In this document: positions 41,918 to 50,943 of the stretch, piece after piece
Numbering within the stretch: position 1 is the first letter of the stretch
How the letters are laid out: each line of letters opens with the position of its first letter
Assembly (NCBI GenBank): GCA_027489175.1
Contig: JAIYAE010000009.1
Location: 46,889 to 110,888 of the forward strand
Source: Rhodobacter sp.
GTDB lineage: Bacteria; Pseudomonadota; Alphaproteobacteria; Rhodobacterales; Rhodobacteraceae
DNA length: 64,000 nt
Direction of reading: 5' to 3'
The notes under the pieces: generated by a model
What the model saw: the letters and a program-made list of their open reading frames with translations, nothing else
Databases searched by the model: none
What the model was told of the DNA's origin: nothing
Program-made: the position numbers and the translations under genes

Positions 41918-43441
41918 ATGAGCAAGCTGATGAAATTCGCTGGCCTTGGCGCGCTGGGCGCGTCCTTGTTCGCCAGCCTGCCCGCCTGGGCGCAGGAGGC
42001 CACGGCCGAGACGGCAGAAGCGGCAACGGATGCCGCCGCGCTGGTGCCGTATGTCTATGAAAAGTCGGTCAACAATGGCGACGTCGCCTGGATGAGCATT
42101 GCGACCGTCCTGGTGCTGCTGATGACCGTCCCGGGCCTTGCGCTGTTCTACGGCGGCCTGGTGCGCACGAAAAACATGCTGTCGATGCTGACGCAGGTCT
42201 TTGCGATCTCTGCCGTCGTCTGCATCATCTGGGTCGTCTATGGCTACTCGCTCGCCTTCTCCTACGGCGGGTCGATGGACACCTATGTGGGCGGCTTCTC
42301 GAAGATGTTCCTGGCCGGGGTTGATGCGACCACGCTGGTCCCGACCTTCACCAACGGTGTCTGGCTGCCAGAATACACCTTCATCGCCTTCCAGATGACC
42401 TTTGCGATGATCACGCCTGCGCTGATCGTCGGGGCTTTCGCAGAACGCTTCAAGTTCTCGTCGCTGCTGGTCTTCTCGGTCCTTTGGGTCACCTTCATCT
42501 ACTTCCCGATGGCCCACATGGTCTGGTGGTGGGGCGGTCCGGACTTCCTGGCCGAACAGCAGACGCTGAAACTGATCGCCGAAGCGGCTGGTGACACTGC
42601 CGGGGCCGAAGCTGCCGCTGCGAACCTGGCTGCCAACGGCCTGCTGTGGAACTGGGGTGCGCTGGACTTTGCGGGCGGCACGGTCGTTCACATCAACGCC
42701 GGGATCGCGGGCCTTGTCGGCTGCATCCTTCTGGGCAAGCGCATCGGCTATGGCAAAGAGTCCATGGCGCCGCATTCGCTGACCATGACGATGATCGGCG
42801 GCGCGCTGCTGTGGGTTGGCTGGTTCGGGTTCAACGCCGGGTCCAACCTTGAAGCGAACTCCATCACCTCGCTGGCCATCGTGAACACCTTTGTCGCCAC
42901 GGCCGGTGCCGGTGTGGCCTGGATGTTCGCCGAATGGATGCTGAAGGGCCGTCCGTCGCTTCTGGGTCTGGTGTCGGGTGTGGTGACCGGTCTGGTCGCC
43001 GTGACCCCCGCGGCAGGCTTTGCCGGGCCGATGGGTGCGCTGTGCCTGGGCCTGTTCGCCGGTGTGGCCTGCTTCTTCTTCGTGGCCTACGTCAAGAACA
43101 TGTTCCAGCTGGACGACAGCCTTGACGTGTTCGGCATCCACGGCCTGGGCGGGATCATCGGTGCCATCGCGACCGGCATCCTGGTCAACCCGGCGCTGGG
43201 TGGTGCGGGTGTGCCGGACTATCTGTCGGTCCCCGGCACGCTGCAGGTGGCCGCCTATGATGGCGCGTTCATGATCACGGCGCAGATCAAGGCGGTTCTT
43301 TTCACCATCGCCTTCTCGGGGATCGGGTCGTTCATCCTCTTCAAGCTTGTCGACCTGACCATGGGTCTGCGCGTCAAGGAAGAGATCGAGCGCGAAGGTC
43401 TGGACGTCGCCGAACACGGTGAGCGCGCCTACAATATGTAA
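41918..43441 (+). CDS. amtB: Ammonium transporter AmtB
   Basis: A 507-residue Amt/Mep family ammonium channel with a cleavable signal peptide (LFASLPAWA, cleavage after residue 25), as for proteobacterial AmtB. It has eleven helices with the pore twin-histidine motifs in FPMAHMVWWWGG and DVFGIHGLGGIIGAIATG, and the cytosolic C-terminus ELK-like tail (GLRVKEEIEREGLDVAEHGERAYNM) that couples to GlnK. It is downstream of glnK with 28 nt between. The start at 41918 was chosen over an in-frame GTG/ATG at 41873 that would overlap glnK. The 3' UTR holds a candidate sRNA. Confidence 0.95.
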   Translation: MSKLMKFAGLGALGASLFASLPAWAQEATAETAEAATDAAALVPYVYEKSVNNGDVAWMSIATVLVLLMTVPGLALFYGGLVRTKNMLSMLTQVFAISAVVCIIWVVYGYSLAFSYGGSMDTYVGGFSKMFLAGVDATTLVPTFTNGVWLPEYTFIAFQMTFAMITPALIVGAFAERFKFSSLLVFSVLWVTFIYFPMAHMVWWWGGPDFLAEQQTLKLIAEAAGDTAGAEAAAANLAANGLLWNWGALDFAGGTVVHINAGIAGLVGCILLGKRIGYGKESMAPHSLTMTMIGGALLWVGWFGFNAGSNLEANSITSLAIVNTFVATAGAGVAWMFAEWMLKGRPSLLGLVSGVVTGLVAVTPAAGFAGPMGALCLGLFAGVACFFFVAYVKNMFQLDDSLDVFGIHGLGGIIGAIATGILVNPALGGAGVPDYLSVPGTLQVAAYDGAFMITAQIKAVLFTIAFSGIGSFILFKLVDLTMGLRVKEEIEREGLDVAEHGERAYNM

Positions 43442-43477
43442 GAGATTGCCGAGGGGCGGCGCGAGACGCCCTTCGGA

Positions 43478-43559
43478 GACTGCCTGAAAGACCTCCTCCC
43501 CTTTCAGGCAAGACGGCAGCGGCCCGTGGGTCCTCCCCCCACGGGTCGTTCGTTTTTTT
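43478..43559 (+). ncRNA. Candidate CCUCCUCCC-loop (cuckoo/CcsR-like) sRNA in the amtB 3' UTR
   Basis: Two hairpins and a terminator directly follow amtB. Hairpin 1 has a perfect 10-bp stem TGCCTGAAAG/CTTTCAGGCA (43481-43490, 43501-43510), and its 10-nt loop is ACCTCCTCCC. Hairpin 2 has stem GGCCCGTGGG/CCCACGGGTC (one G-U) with loop TCCTCCC (43531-43537) followed by GTTCGTTTTTTT, an intrinsic terminator. Loops rich in CCUCCUCCC, complementary to Shine-Dalgarno sequences, define the cuckoo RNAs (CcsR family) of Rhodobacter. A processed 3'-UTR RNA of about 80 nt is expected; the 5' end is a guess. The two loops could bind the ribosome-binding sites of targets. Placement after amtB rather than a DUF1127 gene would be unusual. 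Confidence 0.65.
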
Positions 43560-43622
43560 GCGCTTTCGGACTGTCGGGCGCTGGCAGAGGCGGGTAAGTT
43601 CGGGCGTCAGCGGAGGATCAGG

Positions 43623-44498
43623 ATGGAGCGTAAGGGCAGCCCGTTGCGTGGCGTGGCGCTGGTGGTGGGGGCGACGCTCCTGTTCGCGATGGCCGATACG
43701 CTGGGCAAGCATCTGGCCGCGCTTTACGCGATCCCGCTAATTCTGGCCGCGCGCTACGCGGTGAACCTGGCCATCGTGACAGCTGTGATGTGGCCGCGCC
43801 ACCGCACTGCGCTGTGGCAGACGCGGCGCACGGGGCTGGTCGTGCTGCGGGGGTTGTGCCTGGCGCTGGCCTCGATCCTGATGCTTCTGGCGATGCGGGT
43901 CATGCCGGTGGCCGAGACGGTGGCGATCATCTACATCACGCCGGTTCTCGTCATGCTCGCCTCGGGGCCTTTGCTGGGCGAGAGGGTCAGCGTCTGGGGC
44001 TGGATCGGCGCGGCGCTTGGCTTTGCCGGGGTGCTGTTGGTGGCACGGCCCGGCAGCGGGCTTGACCCGCTGGGCGTGGCGCTGGCGCTGGGCAATGCGG
44101 TGCTGGCAAGCGGCTACCATCTTCTGACGCGGGTGCTGGCCCGGACCGAGACGACGATGGCCCTGATGTTTTACACCGCTTTGGCCGGGGCGGGGGTGTT
44201 CCTTGCGCTGGTGGTGGGTCTGGCGGCGCTCTGGGGGGTGGGGCCGGTGCCGGGGCTGCAGGACATCGGGCTGATGGTAGGGTTGGGGGCCTTGGCCACG
44301 GTGGGGCACCTGATGTTCACCAGCGCCTACCGTGAGGCCCCGGCGGCGACGTTGGCCCCGGTCAACTACCTGCACATCGCTTTTGCCACGGTGCTGGGCT
44401 GGCTGGTCTTTGCCCAGATCCCCGATGCGCTTGGCTTTGCCGGCATGGGCGCGATTGCGGCAGCGGGGCTGCTGGCGGCGTGGCGGGCCAGCCGCTAA
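43623..44498 (+). CDS. EamA/DMT superfamily transporter
   Basis: A 291-residue membrane protein with ten predicted helices in two EamA repeats. The first ends around residue 145 (PGSGLDPLGVAL), the second runs to the end (GLGALATVGHLMFTSAYREAPAATLAPVNYLHI is typical of this family). Such proteins export amino acids or metabolites such as riboflavin precursors; the substrate is unknown. The start at 43623 follows GGAGG. Its stop overlaps that of the convergent EamA gene by 4 nt. Confidence 0.88.
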   Translation: MERKGSPLRGVALVVGATLLFAMADTLGKHLAALYAIPLILAARYAVNLAIVTAVMWPRHRTALWQTRRTGLVVLRGLCLALASILMLLAMRVMPVAETVAIIYITPVLVMLASGPLLGERVSVWGWIGAALGFAGVLLVARPGSGLDPLGVALALGNAVLASGYHLLTRVLARTETTMALMFYTALAGAGVFLALVVGLAALWGVGPVPGLQDIGLMVGLGALATVGHLMFTSAYREAPAATLAPVNYLHIAFATVLGWLVFAQIPDALGFAGMGAIAAAGLLAAWRASR

Positions 44499-45373
44499 GG
44501 GCTGGCGACGGTGATCAGCGCGGTGCCGAGGACGGCCAGTGCCGCCCCGGCCCAGGCCGCAAGGCCCGGCGCGCGACCGGTGACGAACCAGACCATCGGC
44601 AGGATCAGGATCGGCGTCGTGGCGCTGAGGGTCGTGACGATCCCCACATCCCCCACCGCCAGCGCCGCCATCAAAAGCGACATGCCAAGGAAGATGCCCG
44701 AGAAGGCCGAGGCGCCGATCCTGCGGGTGTCAGTGGTCAGTGGCCGCGCCGCAGGGCGCAGCGCGGGGATCGCAAGAAGGCTGATGAAGAACAGCGCCCC
44801 AAGGCCGGACCGGATGGCCATGGCCGTGAAGGGTTCCGCCCCCGCCAGCATCGCCGGGCGGGCCAGAAGGCTGCCGGTCGCCTGCCCCAAGGCGGTGATC
44901 GTGCCAAGCGTCAGGCCCAGACTCAAGGCTTTGGGGCCGCGCATCCCCTCACGCCCGCCGGGGCCAAGGATCGCCAGGACGATCCCGGCGAGGATCAGCC
45001 CCACGCCAGCGCCTTGGGTCAGGTTCACCGTCTCGGCCCGGAACGCGTAGCCGAGGATCAACGCAAAGGGGGCCGACAGGGTAAAGACCAAGGCGTTCAG
45101 CCTTGGCCCCAGAAGCTGGATCGTCGCGACGTAGGTTGTGGTCGCCAGCATGATCCCCGCTGCGGATGACCCTGCCAGCCACAGGAACTGCTCCACCCCG
45201 ATCGTCCGCCAGCCGCCCAGCACCAGCGAGGCGCTGGCGGTCATGCCGAAGGCCAGCGCCATCTGCCAGCGCGCCAGTTGCAGGGCACCGACCCGCCCGG
45301 TGACACTGTCGATCTGCATCGCCGACAGCGCAAAGGTGGCTGCCGCCGCAAGGGAAAGCGCGACGGCAAGCAT
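44495..45373 (-). CDS. EamA/DMT superfamily transporter
   Basis: A 292-residue ten-helix EamA-family membrane protein. The two repeats are visible as roughly equal hydrophobic halves. The first begins with AVALSLAAAATFALSAMQID and the second includes SGIFLGMSLLMAALAVGDVGIVTTLSATTPIL. Substrate unknown. The start lies 6 nt after the aromatic aminotransferase stop on the same strand, so the two are probably co-transcribed; a substrate among the products of that aminotransferase is possible but not shown. It converges with another EamA gene. Confidence 0.88.
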   Translation of the reverse strand: MLAVALSLAAAATFALSAMQIDSVTGRVGALQLARWQMALAFGMTASASLVLGGWRTIGVEQFLWLAGSSAAGIMLATTTYVATIQLLGPRLNALVFTLSAPFALILGYAFRAETVNLTQGAGVGLILAGIVLAILGPGGREGMRGPKALSLGLTLGTITALGQATGSLLARPAMLAGAEPFTAMAIRSGLGALFFISLLAIPALRPAARPLTTDTRRIGASAFSGIFLGMSLLMAALAVGDVGIVTTLSATTPILILPMVWFVTGRAPGLAAWAGAALAVLGTALITVASP

Positions 45374-45379
45374 GTGCGG

Positions 45380-46555
45380 TCAGATCACCCCAGCAATCGC
45401 CGCGGCCAGGATCGGCACGGTGCGAACGTTCAGCCCGGCGATGTTGATCCGGCTGTCGCCGACCATGTAGATGCCGTGATCCTCGCGCAGGCGGGTCACT
45501 TGGGCTTCGGTCAGGCCAAGGCGGCTGAACATGCCGCGGTGATGAGCGACAAAGTCGAAGCGGTCGGAGTTGGTGGCGCGGCGGAGTTCATCGGCAAGCG
45601 CCTTGCGCAGGGTCAGCATGTTCTGGCGGACATCTTCCAGTTCAGCCTTCCACTCAGCCGTCAGACTGGCGTCTTCCAGGATCATCGTCACCAGCCGCGC
45701 GCCGTGGTCGGGCGGAAAGCTGTAGTTCTGCCGGTTCAGGAAGTTGAGGTTGCCCTGCACCACCGCCTTGCGGTCGGGTGAGGTGAGGGCGATCAGAATG
45801 CCCGTCCGTTCGCGGTAGATCCCGAAGTTCTTCGAGCATGAGGCGGCGATCAGCACTTCGGGGAAGGCCGCCGCGATCTTGCGGGTGGCCTCGGCGTCTT
45901 CGTCCAACCCGTCGCCAAAGCCCTGATAGGCCAGGTCAACGAACGGCACCGCCCCCTTGCGCTGCAAAAGGGCGATCACCTGATCCCACTGGCCTGCGTC
46001 AAGGTTCGCGCCCGTGGGGTTGTGGCAGCAGCCGTGCAGAAGGACGGCATCGCCCGCGGCCACGCCCTCAAGGTCGGCCAGCAGCCCCGCAAAGTCGATG
46101 CCCGAGGTTGCGACGTCGAAATACCGATACTCGGCCATCGGCATGCCCAGGTATTTGATGATTGACGGATGGTTGGGCCAAGTCGGGGCCGACAGCCAGA
46201 CGCGGGCCTTGGGGTTGGAGAGCTTGATCAGCTCCAGCGCCTGACGGATGGCCCCCGTGCCACCGGGGGTGGCCACCGAAGCCGCACGGTCGGCGAAACC
46301 GTTGCCCAGGATCATCGTCACCATCGCGGCGTTATAGGCAGGCTCACCCGCCAGACCGGTATAGGTCTTGGTCGTCTCCACTTCCCACAGCTTCTTCTCG
46401 GCCGCCTTGACCGCGCGCATCACTGGGGTCAGGCCGGTCGCGTCCTTGTAGACGCCGACGCCAAGGTCGATCTTCGTCGACCGAGGGTCATCGCGATACA
46501 TGGCGATGAGTTGCAGGATCTTGTCCTGCGGCTGGGGGTTCAGGGTTTCAAGCAT
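45380..46555 (-). CDS. Aromatic/aspartate aminotransferase (class I)
   Basis: A 391-residue class Ia PLP-dependent aminotransferase: KIDLGVGVYKDATGLTPVM, GGTGAIRQALELI, LLHGCCHNPTGANL, VDLAYQGFGDGLDEDA, the PLP-lysine block SCSKNFGIYRERTG and the C-terminal substrate Arg in SRINIAGL. It is an AspC/TyrB relative; the His-Cys-Cys in the HGCCHNPTG block and VWLSAPTWPNHPSI fit aromatic-amino-acid aminotransferases of Rhodobacteraceae. It converts aspartate or aromatic amino acids and 2-oxoglutarate to oxo acids and glutamate. AGAGGA precedes the ATG. A rhodanese gene is downstream of it in coordinates, upstream in transcription. Confidence 0.9.
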   Translation of the reverse strand: MLETLNPQPQDKILQLIAMYRDDPRSTKIDLGVGVYKDATGLTPVMRAVKAAEKKLWEVETTKTYTGLAGEPAYNAAMVTMILGNGFADRAASVATPGGTGAIRQALELIKLSNPKARVWLSAPTWPNHPSIIKYLGMPMAEYRYFDVATSGIDFAGLLADLEGVAAGDAVLLHGCCHNPTGANLDAGQWDQVIALLQRKGAVPFVDLAYQGFGDGLDEDAEATRKIAAAFPEVLIAASCSKNFGIYRERTGILIALTSPDRKAVVQGNLNFLNRQNYSFPPDHGARLVTMILEDASLTAEWKAELEDVRQNMLTLRKALADELRRATNSDRFDFVAHHRGMFSRLGLTEAQVTRLREDHGIYMVGDSRINIAGLNVRTVPILAAAIAGVI

Positions 46556-46570
46556 CGTATCCTCTGGGCG

Positions 46571-47434
46571 TCACGGCCCGGTTGCGACCTTGAGGTCGTC
46601 GTACATGCCCCATTCGGCCCAAGAGCCGTCATAGAGCGCATGGTTGCGGTGGCCGATCCGTTCCAAAGCCAGCGACAGAATCGCGGCGGTCACACCGGAC
46701 CCGCAGCTGGTGATCGCCGGCTTCTTGAGGTCAACCCCGGCGGCTTCGAACGCGGCTTTCAGGGCGGGTGGGGCTTTCATCGTGCCATCGGGGTTCAGAA
46801 GATCGGCGTAAGGCAGGTTCTTCGACCCCGGGATATGGCCCGCGCGCAGGCCGGGCCGGGGTTCGGCCACCTCACCGCGAAAGCGGGGGGCAGAGCGGGC
46901 ATCGATGATCTCAGCCTCGCCCAGTTTGGCGGAATGGGCGACTTGGGTCACGTCTTTCACCAGATGGTTCTGGCGCGATACGGTCATGTGGCGGTCGCGG
47001 ACGATGGGGGGCATATCCTCGATCTCGCGCCCCTCGGCCCGCCATTTCGGGAAACCGCCGTCCAAGACGGCCACATCCATCTTGCCCATCAGCCGAAAGG
47101 TCCACCAGACGCGGGCGGCGCTGAAGATCCCTGCGCCGTCATAGACCACGACCTGATGCCCGTCACCCACGCCCATCGCCCGCATCCGGCTGATGAACTT
47201 TTCCGGCGGAGGGGCCATGTGCGGAAGGGAGGAGCGTTGGTCCGAAATCTCGTCAATATCAAAGAAGCGCGCACCGGGGATGTGGGCAGCGGCATACTCA
47301 GCCTTCGGGTCGCGGCCCGCGTCGGGCAGGTACCAGCTGGCATCCAGAATGCGCAGGTCGGGGTCGCGCAAATGGCGCGCGAGCCAGTCGGTTGAGACCA
47401 GCGTCTTGGGGTCATCCTGCGGTGATGGGGTCAT
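46571..47434 (-). CDS. sseA: 3-mercaptopyruvate sulfurtransferase (two-domain rhodanese)
   Basis: A 287-residue protein with two rhodanese domains (1-145 and 160-287). Landmarks are LDASWYLPDAGRD, VVVYDGAGIFSAARVWWTFR and the active-site loop SCGSGVTAA in the second domain. The first domain lacks the catalytic Cys, as expected. C-G-S-G-V-T is the MST-type active loop (3-mercaptopyruvate), as opposed to the C-R-K-G-V-T of thiosulfate sulfurtransferase. It transfers sulfur to thiols or cyanide. The start at 47434 has GGGAGG at good distance. It is followed after 15 nt by the aminotransferase, a pairing that makes sense since a cysteine transamination product is mercaptopyruvate. Confidence 0.92.
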   Translation of the reverse strand: MTPSPQDDPKTLVSTDWLARHLRDPDLRILDASWYLPDAGRDPKAEYAAAHIPGARFFDIDEISDQRSSLPHMAPPPEKFISRMRAMGVGDGHQVVVYDGAGIFSAARVWWTFRLMGKMDVAVLDGGFPKWRAEGREIEDMPPIVRDRHMTVSRQNHLVKDVTQVAHSAKLGEAEIIDARSAPRFRGEVAEPRPGLRAGHIPGSKNLPYADLLNPDGTMKAPPALKAAFEAAGVDLKKPAITSCGSGVTAAILSLALERIGHRNHALYDGSWAEWGMYDDLKVATGP

Positions 47435-47506
47435 GTCGGGCCTCCCGGGATCACCGGGGTATAGCCGTGGGCAGCGGGCGGACGCAAGCGCGCCCAAAAG
47501 GTTGGG

Positions 47507-47538
47507 TTTGGGGCGCGGGAATGCCCCCGCGCCCCAAA
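47507..47538. terminator. GC-rich hairpin between the Gly-rich gene and sseA
   Basis: Arms TTTGGGGCGCGGG/CCCGCGCCCCAAA with a 6-nt loop. It lies 12 nt past the stop of the minus-strand Gly-rich gene and 73 nt before the sseA start, so it is a likely terminator for the former. Confidence 0.6.
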
Positions 47539-47550
47539 AGTTCCGGGTCG

Positions 47551-47844
47551 TTACTTGACCAACGCCTTCTTCACCATGCCAAGGATGGCGGTCAGCACCG
47601 CACCGCCGATACCGCCACCGGCGACCGACTGGATGATGGCCGCAAAGTCGAGGTTGGCGACCGCGCCGGCCGCAGCCCCGGCGTCACCGCCAAGCATGCC
47701 CATGAGAAGCCCGCCAAGGCCGCCACCCACGGCACCCGCGACGGAATTGCCCGCCGTGCCCAGGCTGAGGCCCTTCATCCCGGCCCCGGCAGCATTGCCG
47801 CCGATCAGGCCAGCGATGATCTGAATGATCAGTTCCATACCCAT
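47551..47844 (-). CDS. Small glycine-zipper membrane protein
   Basis: A 97-residue, very Gly/Ala-rich hydrophobic protein (AGAVGGGLGGLLMGMLGG, then AAIIQSVAGGGIGGAV) with GxxxG-type repeats over two or three predicted helices, ending in a basic KKALVK tail. Glycine zippers suggest helix packing in the inner membrane or pore formation. The first residues (MGMELIIQIIAGLIGG) could be a short signal or anchor. I know similar unassigned proteins in alphaproteobacteria but no function. The start is 47844 or the second Met at 47838. It is a single gene: a terminator hairpin follows and a 131-nt gap precedes it, so it is transcribed on its own or from the smpB side. Confidence 0.75.
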   Translation of the reverse strand: MGMELIIQIIAGLIGGNAAGAGMKGLSLGTAGNSVAGAVGGGLGGLLMGMLGGDAGAAAGAVANLDFAAIIQSVAGGGIGGAVLTAILGMVKKALVK

Positions 47845-47897
47845 TACAACACCTGTTCCCTCTGCGCCGGGTTCAGTTCCCTGGCCCGGCTTTTGCC

Positions 47898-47914
47898 CCG
47901 GACTTGCTGTCCGG
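47898..47914 (-). terminator. Hairpin downstream of smpB
   Basis: Arms CCGGAC/GTCCGG with a 5-nt loop, 61 nt past the smpB stop on the minus strand and followed by GGCAAAAGCC rather than a T run. Weak terminator candidate in the 131-nt gap before the Gly-rich gene. Confidence 0.35.
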
Positions 47915-47975
47915 TAGCGTTAACCATGCCAGATATGGGGGGTTCCGGCAAGAAATGTCTGGATATGGTGGGGCC

Positions 47976-48455
47976 TCAGCCCTGGTGGTTCTGCTTCATG
48001 ATGCGGGCTTTCTGGCGGTCCCAGTCACGCTTGGCGCTGGTTTCGCGCTTGTCGGCCAGCTTCTTGCCCTTGGCGATGCCGATCTTCAGCTTCACCACGC
48101 CCTTGTCGTTGAAATACATCTTGATCGGCACGATGGTCATGCCTTCGCGGCCCACGGCGTTCCACAGGCGCGACAATTCCTTGCGCGAAACCAAAAGCTT
48201 GCGGCGGCGGCGTTCGTCATGGCCCCAAGTCTTGGCGGGCAGGTAGGGGGCGATGTAGCCGTTGATCAGCCAAAGCTCTCCGCCTTCAACGCTGGCGTAG
48301 CTTTCGGCGATGTTCGATCCGCCCTGACGCAGGCTTTTGACTTCGGACCCCAATAGCATGATGCCAGCCTCAAGATCGCTTTCGATGTGGTAATCGAAAC
48401 GCGCACGCCGGTTTTCGGCGATGAGTTTGGAGTTGGGATCAGATTTTGCCACCAT
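47976..48455 (-). CDS. smpB: SsrA-binding protein SmpB
   Basis: A 159-residue SmpB, the tmRNA-binding protein needed for ribosome rescue by trans-translation. Landmarks: [38 protein letters not shown]-type block, [47 protein letters not shown] and the basic C-terminus [10 protein letters not shown] that enters the decoding site. The start at 48455 ([11 protein letters not shown]) fits other alphaproteobacterial SmpB; the frame to 48506 overlaps the divergent channel gene start. ssrA is not in the window. Confidence 0.95.
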   Translation of the reverse strand: MVAKSDPNSKLIAENRRARFDYHIESDLEAGIMLLGSEVKSLRQGGSNIAESYASVEGGELWLINGYIAPYLPAKTWGHDERRRRKLLVSRKELSRLWNAVGREGMTIVPIKMYFNDKGVVKLKIGIAKGKKLADKRETSAKRDWDRQKARIMKQNHQG

Positions 48456-48504
48456 GATCGGTGTCAGATAAGGTCTGGGACGCGCATAGTCCAGAAGGGT
48501 TGCC

Positions 48505-48945
48505 ATGCTGGTTCAGATTGCCTTGGGAACGGGGCTTCTATTGGTCAATGTGCTGGTGATGGCGATGGCCGCCCTTGCGCTTGAGGTGGCGTTCCGCCGC
48601 GCGCACCCTTGGTTGATCGCGCCGCCGCAGCGGTCAAAGCTGTTGCTGATGCTGGTCGGCGTTGGAATCTGGGTGCTGGCGGTGATCACGATGGGGGTGT
48701 GGATCTGGGCCTTCGCCTTGCGCGGCCTGGGTGCTTTCGCCACGCTGGAAGAGGCAGTCTATTTCACGCTGGTCGCGTTTTCCACGCTGGGCCTTGGCGA
48801 TGTCCTGCCGCCGCCGGAGTGGCGGATCATGGCGGTGATGGCGGCGGTGAACGGGTTCCTCAGCTTTGGCCTTCTCACCGCGCTTTTGGTCGAGGCGCTG
48901 CGTCAGGTGCGTCTGTCGCAGTTGGAGCAGGAGCGGAAGGATTGA
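48505..48945 (+). CDS. Two-TM ion channel family protein with atypical selectivity filter
   Basis: A 146-residue membrane protein. Helices lie near 5-29, 45-71 and 104-126, with a pore loop at 80-100 ([20 protein letters not shown]). The filter is T-L-G-L-G-D rather than T-V-G-Y-G-D, as in several bacterial KcsA-like/Ion_trans_2 family members from proteobacteria, so potassium selectivity cannot be assumed. The long first segment ([12 protein letters not shown]) suggests an extra cytoplasmic stretch. Its function is unknown. It is divergent from smpB, 49 nt between starts, and ends before a strong hairpin. Confidence 0.75.
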   Translation: MLVQIALGTGLLLVNVLVMAMAALALEVAFRRAHPWLIAPPQRSKLLLMLVGVGIWVLAVITMGVWIWAFALRGLGAFATLEEAVYFTLVAFSTLGLGDVLPPPEWRIMAVMAAVNGFLSFGLLTALLVEALRQVRLSQLEQERKD

Positions 48946-48980
48946 TCCGGCCCTCGCAGGCGTGCTCGGGCGTTCAGCGG

Positions 48981-49005
48981 GAAAACAGTCCACTGGACTG
49001 TTTTC
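48981..49005. terminator. Two-way terminator between channel and slt genes
   Basis: Perfect 11-bp arms GAAAACAGTCC/GGACTGTTTTC around a 3-nt loop, with a T-run inside the right arm and an A-run inside the left arm. It lies between the convergent channel and slt genes, 36 nt past the channel gene's stop. Confidence 0.75.
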
Positions 49006-49014
49006 TGATCCGCT

Positions 49015-50943
49015 TCACCCCTTAAGTTCATCCGTGATCCGCACCGGGCCGGGCGTGCCGTTCAGCTTGGCGCGGTAGATCACCACACCTTCGACGACGC
49101 GCATCACATAGGTGCGGGTCTCGCCGAAGGGGATCGATTCCACCCAGTCGACCACATCCACATCCGGGCGGCGAGGGTCGCCGAACTCCTCGATCCAGCG
49201 GCGGGGGCGGCCGGGGCCGGCGTTGTAGCCAGAGGCGACCAGCGCGATCGAGGGGCCGAATTCCTCGACCATCTCGGCCAGGTAGGCGGCGCCCATCTTC
49301 ACATTATGGGCGGGGTCGCTGGTCAGCTTGCTGGCCTCATGCGCGACGCCCAGTTTGGCGGCCATCAGCTTGGCCGTGCCGGGCAAGACCTGCATCAGCC
49401 CCCGCGCATCGGCGGTGGAGCGGGCGGCGGGGTCAAATTCGCTTTCTCGCCGGGCAATGGCCAGCGCCAAGGCGCGGCTGACGCTTAACCCATCGGGCAC
49501 GAAATCGGGCACCGGGTAATAGGCGGCGGGCAGGATGATGCCACGCTCGGCGGCGGCTTTGCCCAGAAGGACGGCAAGGTTGGGCTGGTTCCAGTCCGTC
49601 ACCATGTCAGCCATCTGGGCCAGACCCGTGGCATCCTGACTTTCTGCCAGATGCAGAAGGAACCGCCGCGCCTGGGGCAGGTCACCCACCTGCAACAGAA
49701 GGCGTGAGGCGTCCAGCACCGAAGACCCGGCGAAACCCGCCCCTTGCCAGTCTGGCGCGCGCTTGGCCTCCAGCAGGCCCGCGTCCAGCGTCAGGCCAAG
49801 CCGTTCAGCGGCCAGAAGGCCGTAGTAGGCGGTCTGGTGCCGGGCCGCTTCCCGGTAGCTGGCGGTGGCGTCACCCCCCGCAGCCTCAATCGCGCGGGCC
49901 AGCCAGTAATGGCCACGCGCCAGGCTGATCGGGGTTGAGACACCGGCCAGCAGCCGTTCGAAATGGCCCTTCGCGGTGGCCGGATCATTCAGCCGCCGCA
50001 GCGCGATGAAGCCCGACAGAAACTCCAGGTCCGCATATTCGGCACCCGCGGTCAGGTGGTGGGTTGCGGCCACCCGATACGCCTCGGCCGGGCGACCCTG
50101 GCGCATCAGCCAGCGGGTCAGGATGGCGCGGCGTTGGCCCCAAGCCTCGGGTCGGCCCAAGGCCTCGGCACTGGAGGAGCGTTCAAGGATCAGGGGCAGC
50201 GCCTCATCGTAAAGATCGCGCTTCATCCGCCAGATGAAGCGGTCAAAGGCCAGCCCCGCATCGCCCGCGCGAGCCTTCGGCACGGCGTCGATCAGGGCGG
50301 TCACGCCCTTTTCTTCGTTCTGCAGCGCAATCCGGGCGCGGGCGAGGGCGCGCACATCCTCAGGCACGCGGTCCAGCATCCGGGTGGCTTCCTTCACCCG
50401 GCCATCCCACAGCAGTGTTTCCAGCCGCAGTTCATGCACATAGCCAACCGCGTCGGGCGCAAGGTCGGAAAGGGCGGCCTCTTCCTCGGGCGTGAAGGAA
50501 AGTTCGGCCCAGGCGCGCATCGCCTCGGTCTCGGCCTCGGCGGCACGACCCTCGGCCAAAAGGGCACGGACATGGGCCACGGCCCCAACGCCGGTCTGGG
50601 CCGGGCTGGTGGCAAACCAGCGCAGGACGCGGGCCGGATCATCGGACCGGGCAACCGCCGTCTCACCCTCTTGCCGCAAGAGGGCGAGGCCCGGCCAATC
50701 CGGGCGGCGCTGCAGGAAATCTTCGTAATCGCCAAGGCGGCCTTCGCCCGCGCGCAGGCGCTGCCAGTCGATGATATCACGGCCTACACCAGACGGGGCC
50801 ACGGCAAGCGCGCCGTCCCAGTCGCCGCTGCGGGCCACCTCCAGCGCGGTGCGCATTGCCTGTGCGGTATCGGCCGCCAAGGGGGCCGCGTGCAGCGATA
50901 GGGCAAGAACAATTGCCCGGGTCAGTGATCTTGTACCTGTCAT
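49015..50943 (-). CDS. slt: Soluble lytic murein transglycosylase
   Basis: A 642-residue periplasmic lytic transglycosylase. A signal peptide ([17 protein letters not shown]) is followed by a long helical superhelical domain (about 40-480), then the SLT domain: [33 protein letters not shown] with the catalytic Glu, and [19 protein letters not shown]. It cuts glycan strands with formation of 1,6-anhydro-muramic ends. The start at 50943 gives a proper signal peptide; the frame to 50979 lacks support. It is divergent from dapA (140 nt). A terminator hairpin sits at 48981-49005. Confidence 0.93.
   Translation of the reverse strand: MTGTRSLTRAIVLALSLHAAPLAADTAQAMRTALEVARSGDWDGALAVAPSGVGRDIIDWQRLRAGEGRLGDYEDFLQRRPDWPGLALLRQEGETAVARSDDPARVLRWFATSPAQTGVGAVAHVRALLAEGRAAEAETEAMRAWAELSFTPEEEAALSDLAPDAVGYVHELRLETLLWDGRVKEATRMLDRVPEDVRALARARIALQNEEKGVTALIDAVPKARAGDAGLAFDRFIWRMKRDLYDEALPLILERSSSAEALGRPEAWGQRRAILTRWLMRQGRPAEAYRVAATHHLTAGAEYADLEFLSGFIALRRLNDPATAKGHFERLLAGVSTPISLARGHYWLARAIEAAGGDATASYREAARHQTAYYGLLAAERLGLTLDAGLLEAKRAPDWQGAGFAGSSVLDASRLLLQVGDLPQARRFLLHLAESQDATGLAQMADMVTDWNQPNLAVLLGKAAAERGIILPAAYYPVPDFVPDGLSVSRALALAIARRESEFDPAARSTADARGLMQVLPGTAKLMAAKLGVAHEASKLTSDPAHNVKMGAAYLAEMVEEFGPSIALVASGYNAGPGRPRRWIEEFGDPRRPDVDVVDWVESIPFGETRTYVMRVVEGVVIYRAKLNGTPGPVRITDELKG

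Noticed and set aside
41744..43417. A 557-codon minus-strand frame opposite amtB
   Set aside because: It lies entirely opposite a clearly conserved ammonium transporter and is charged, low-complexity sequence.
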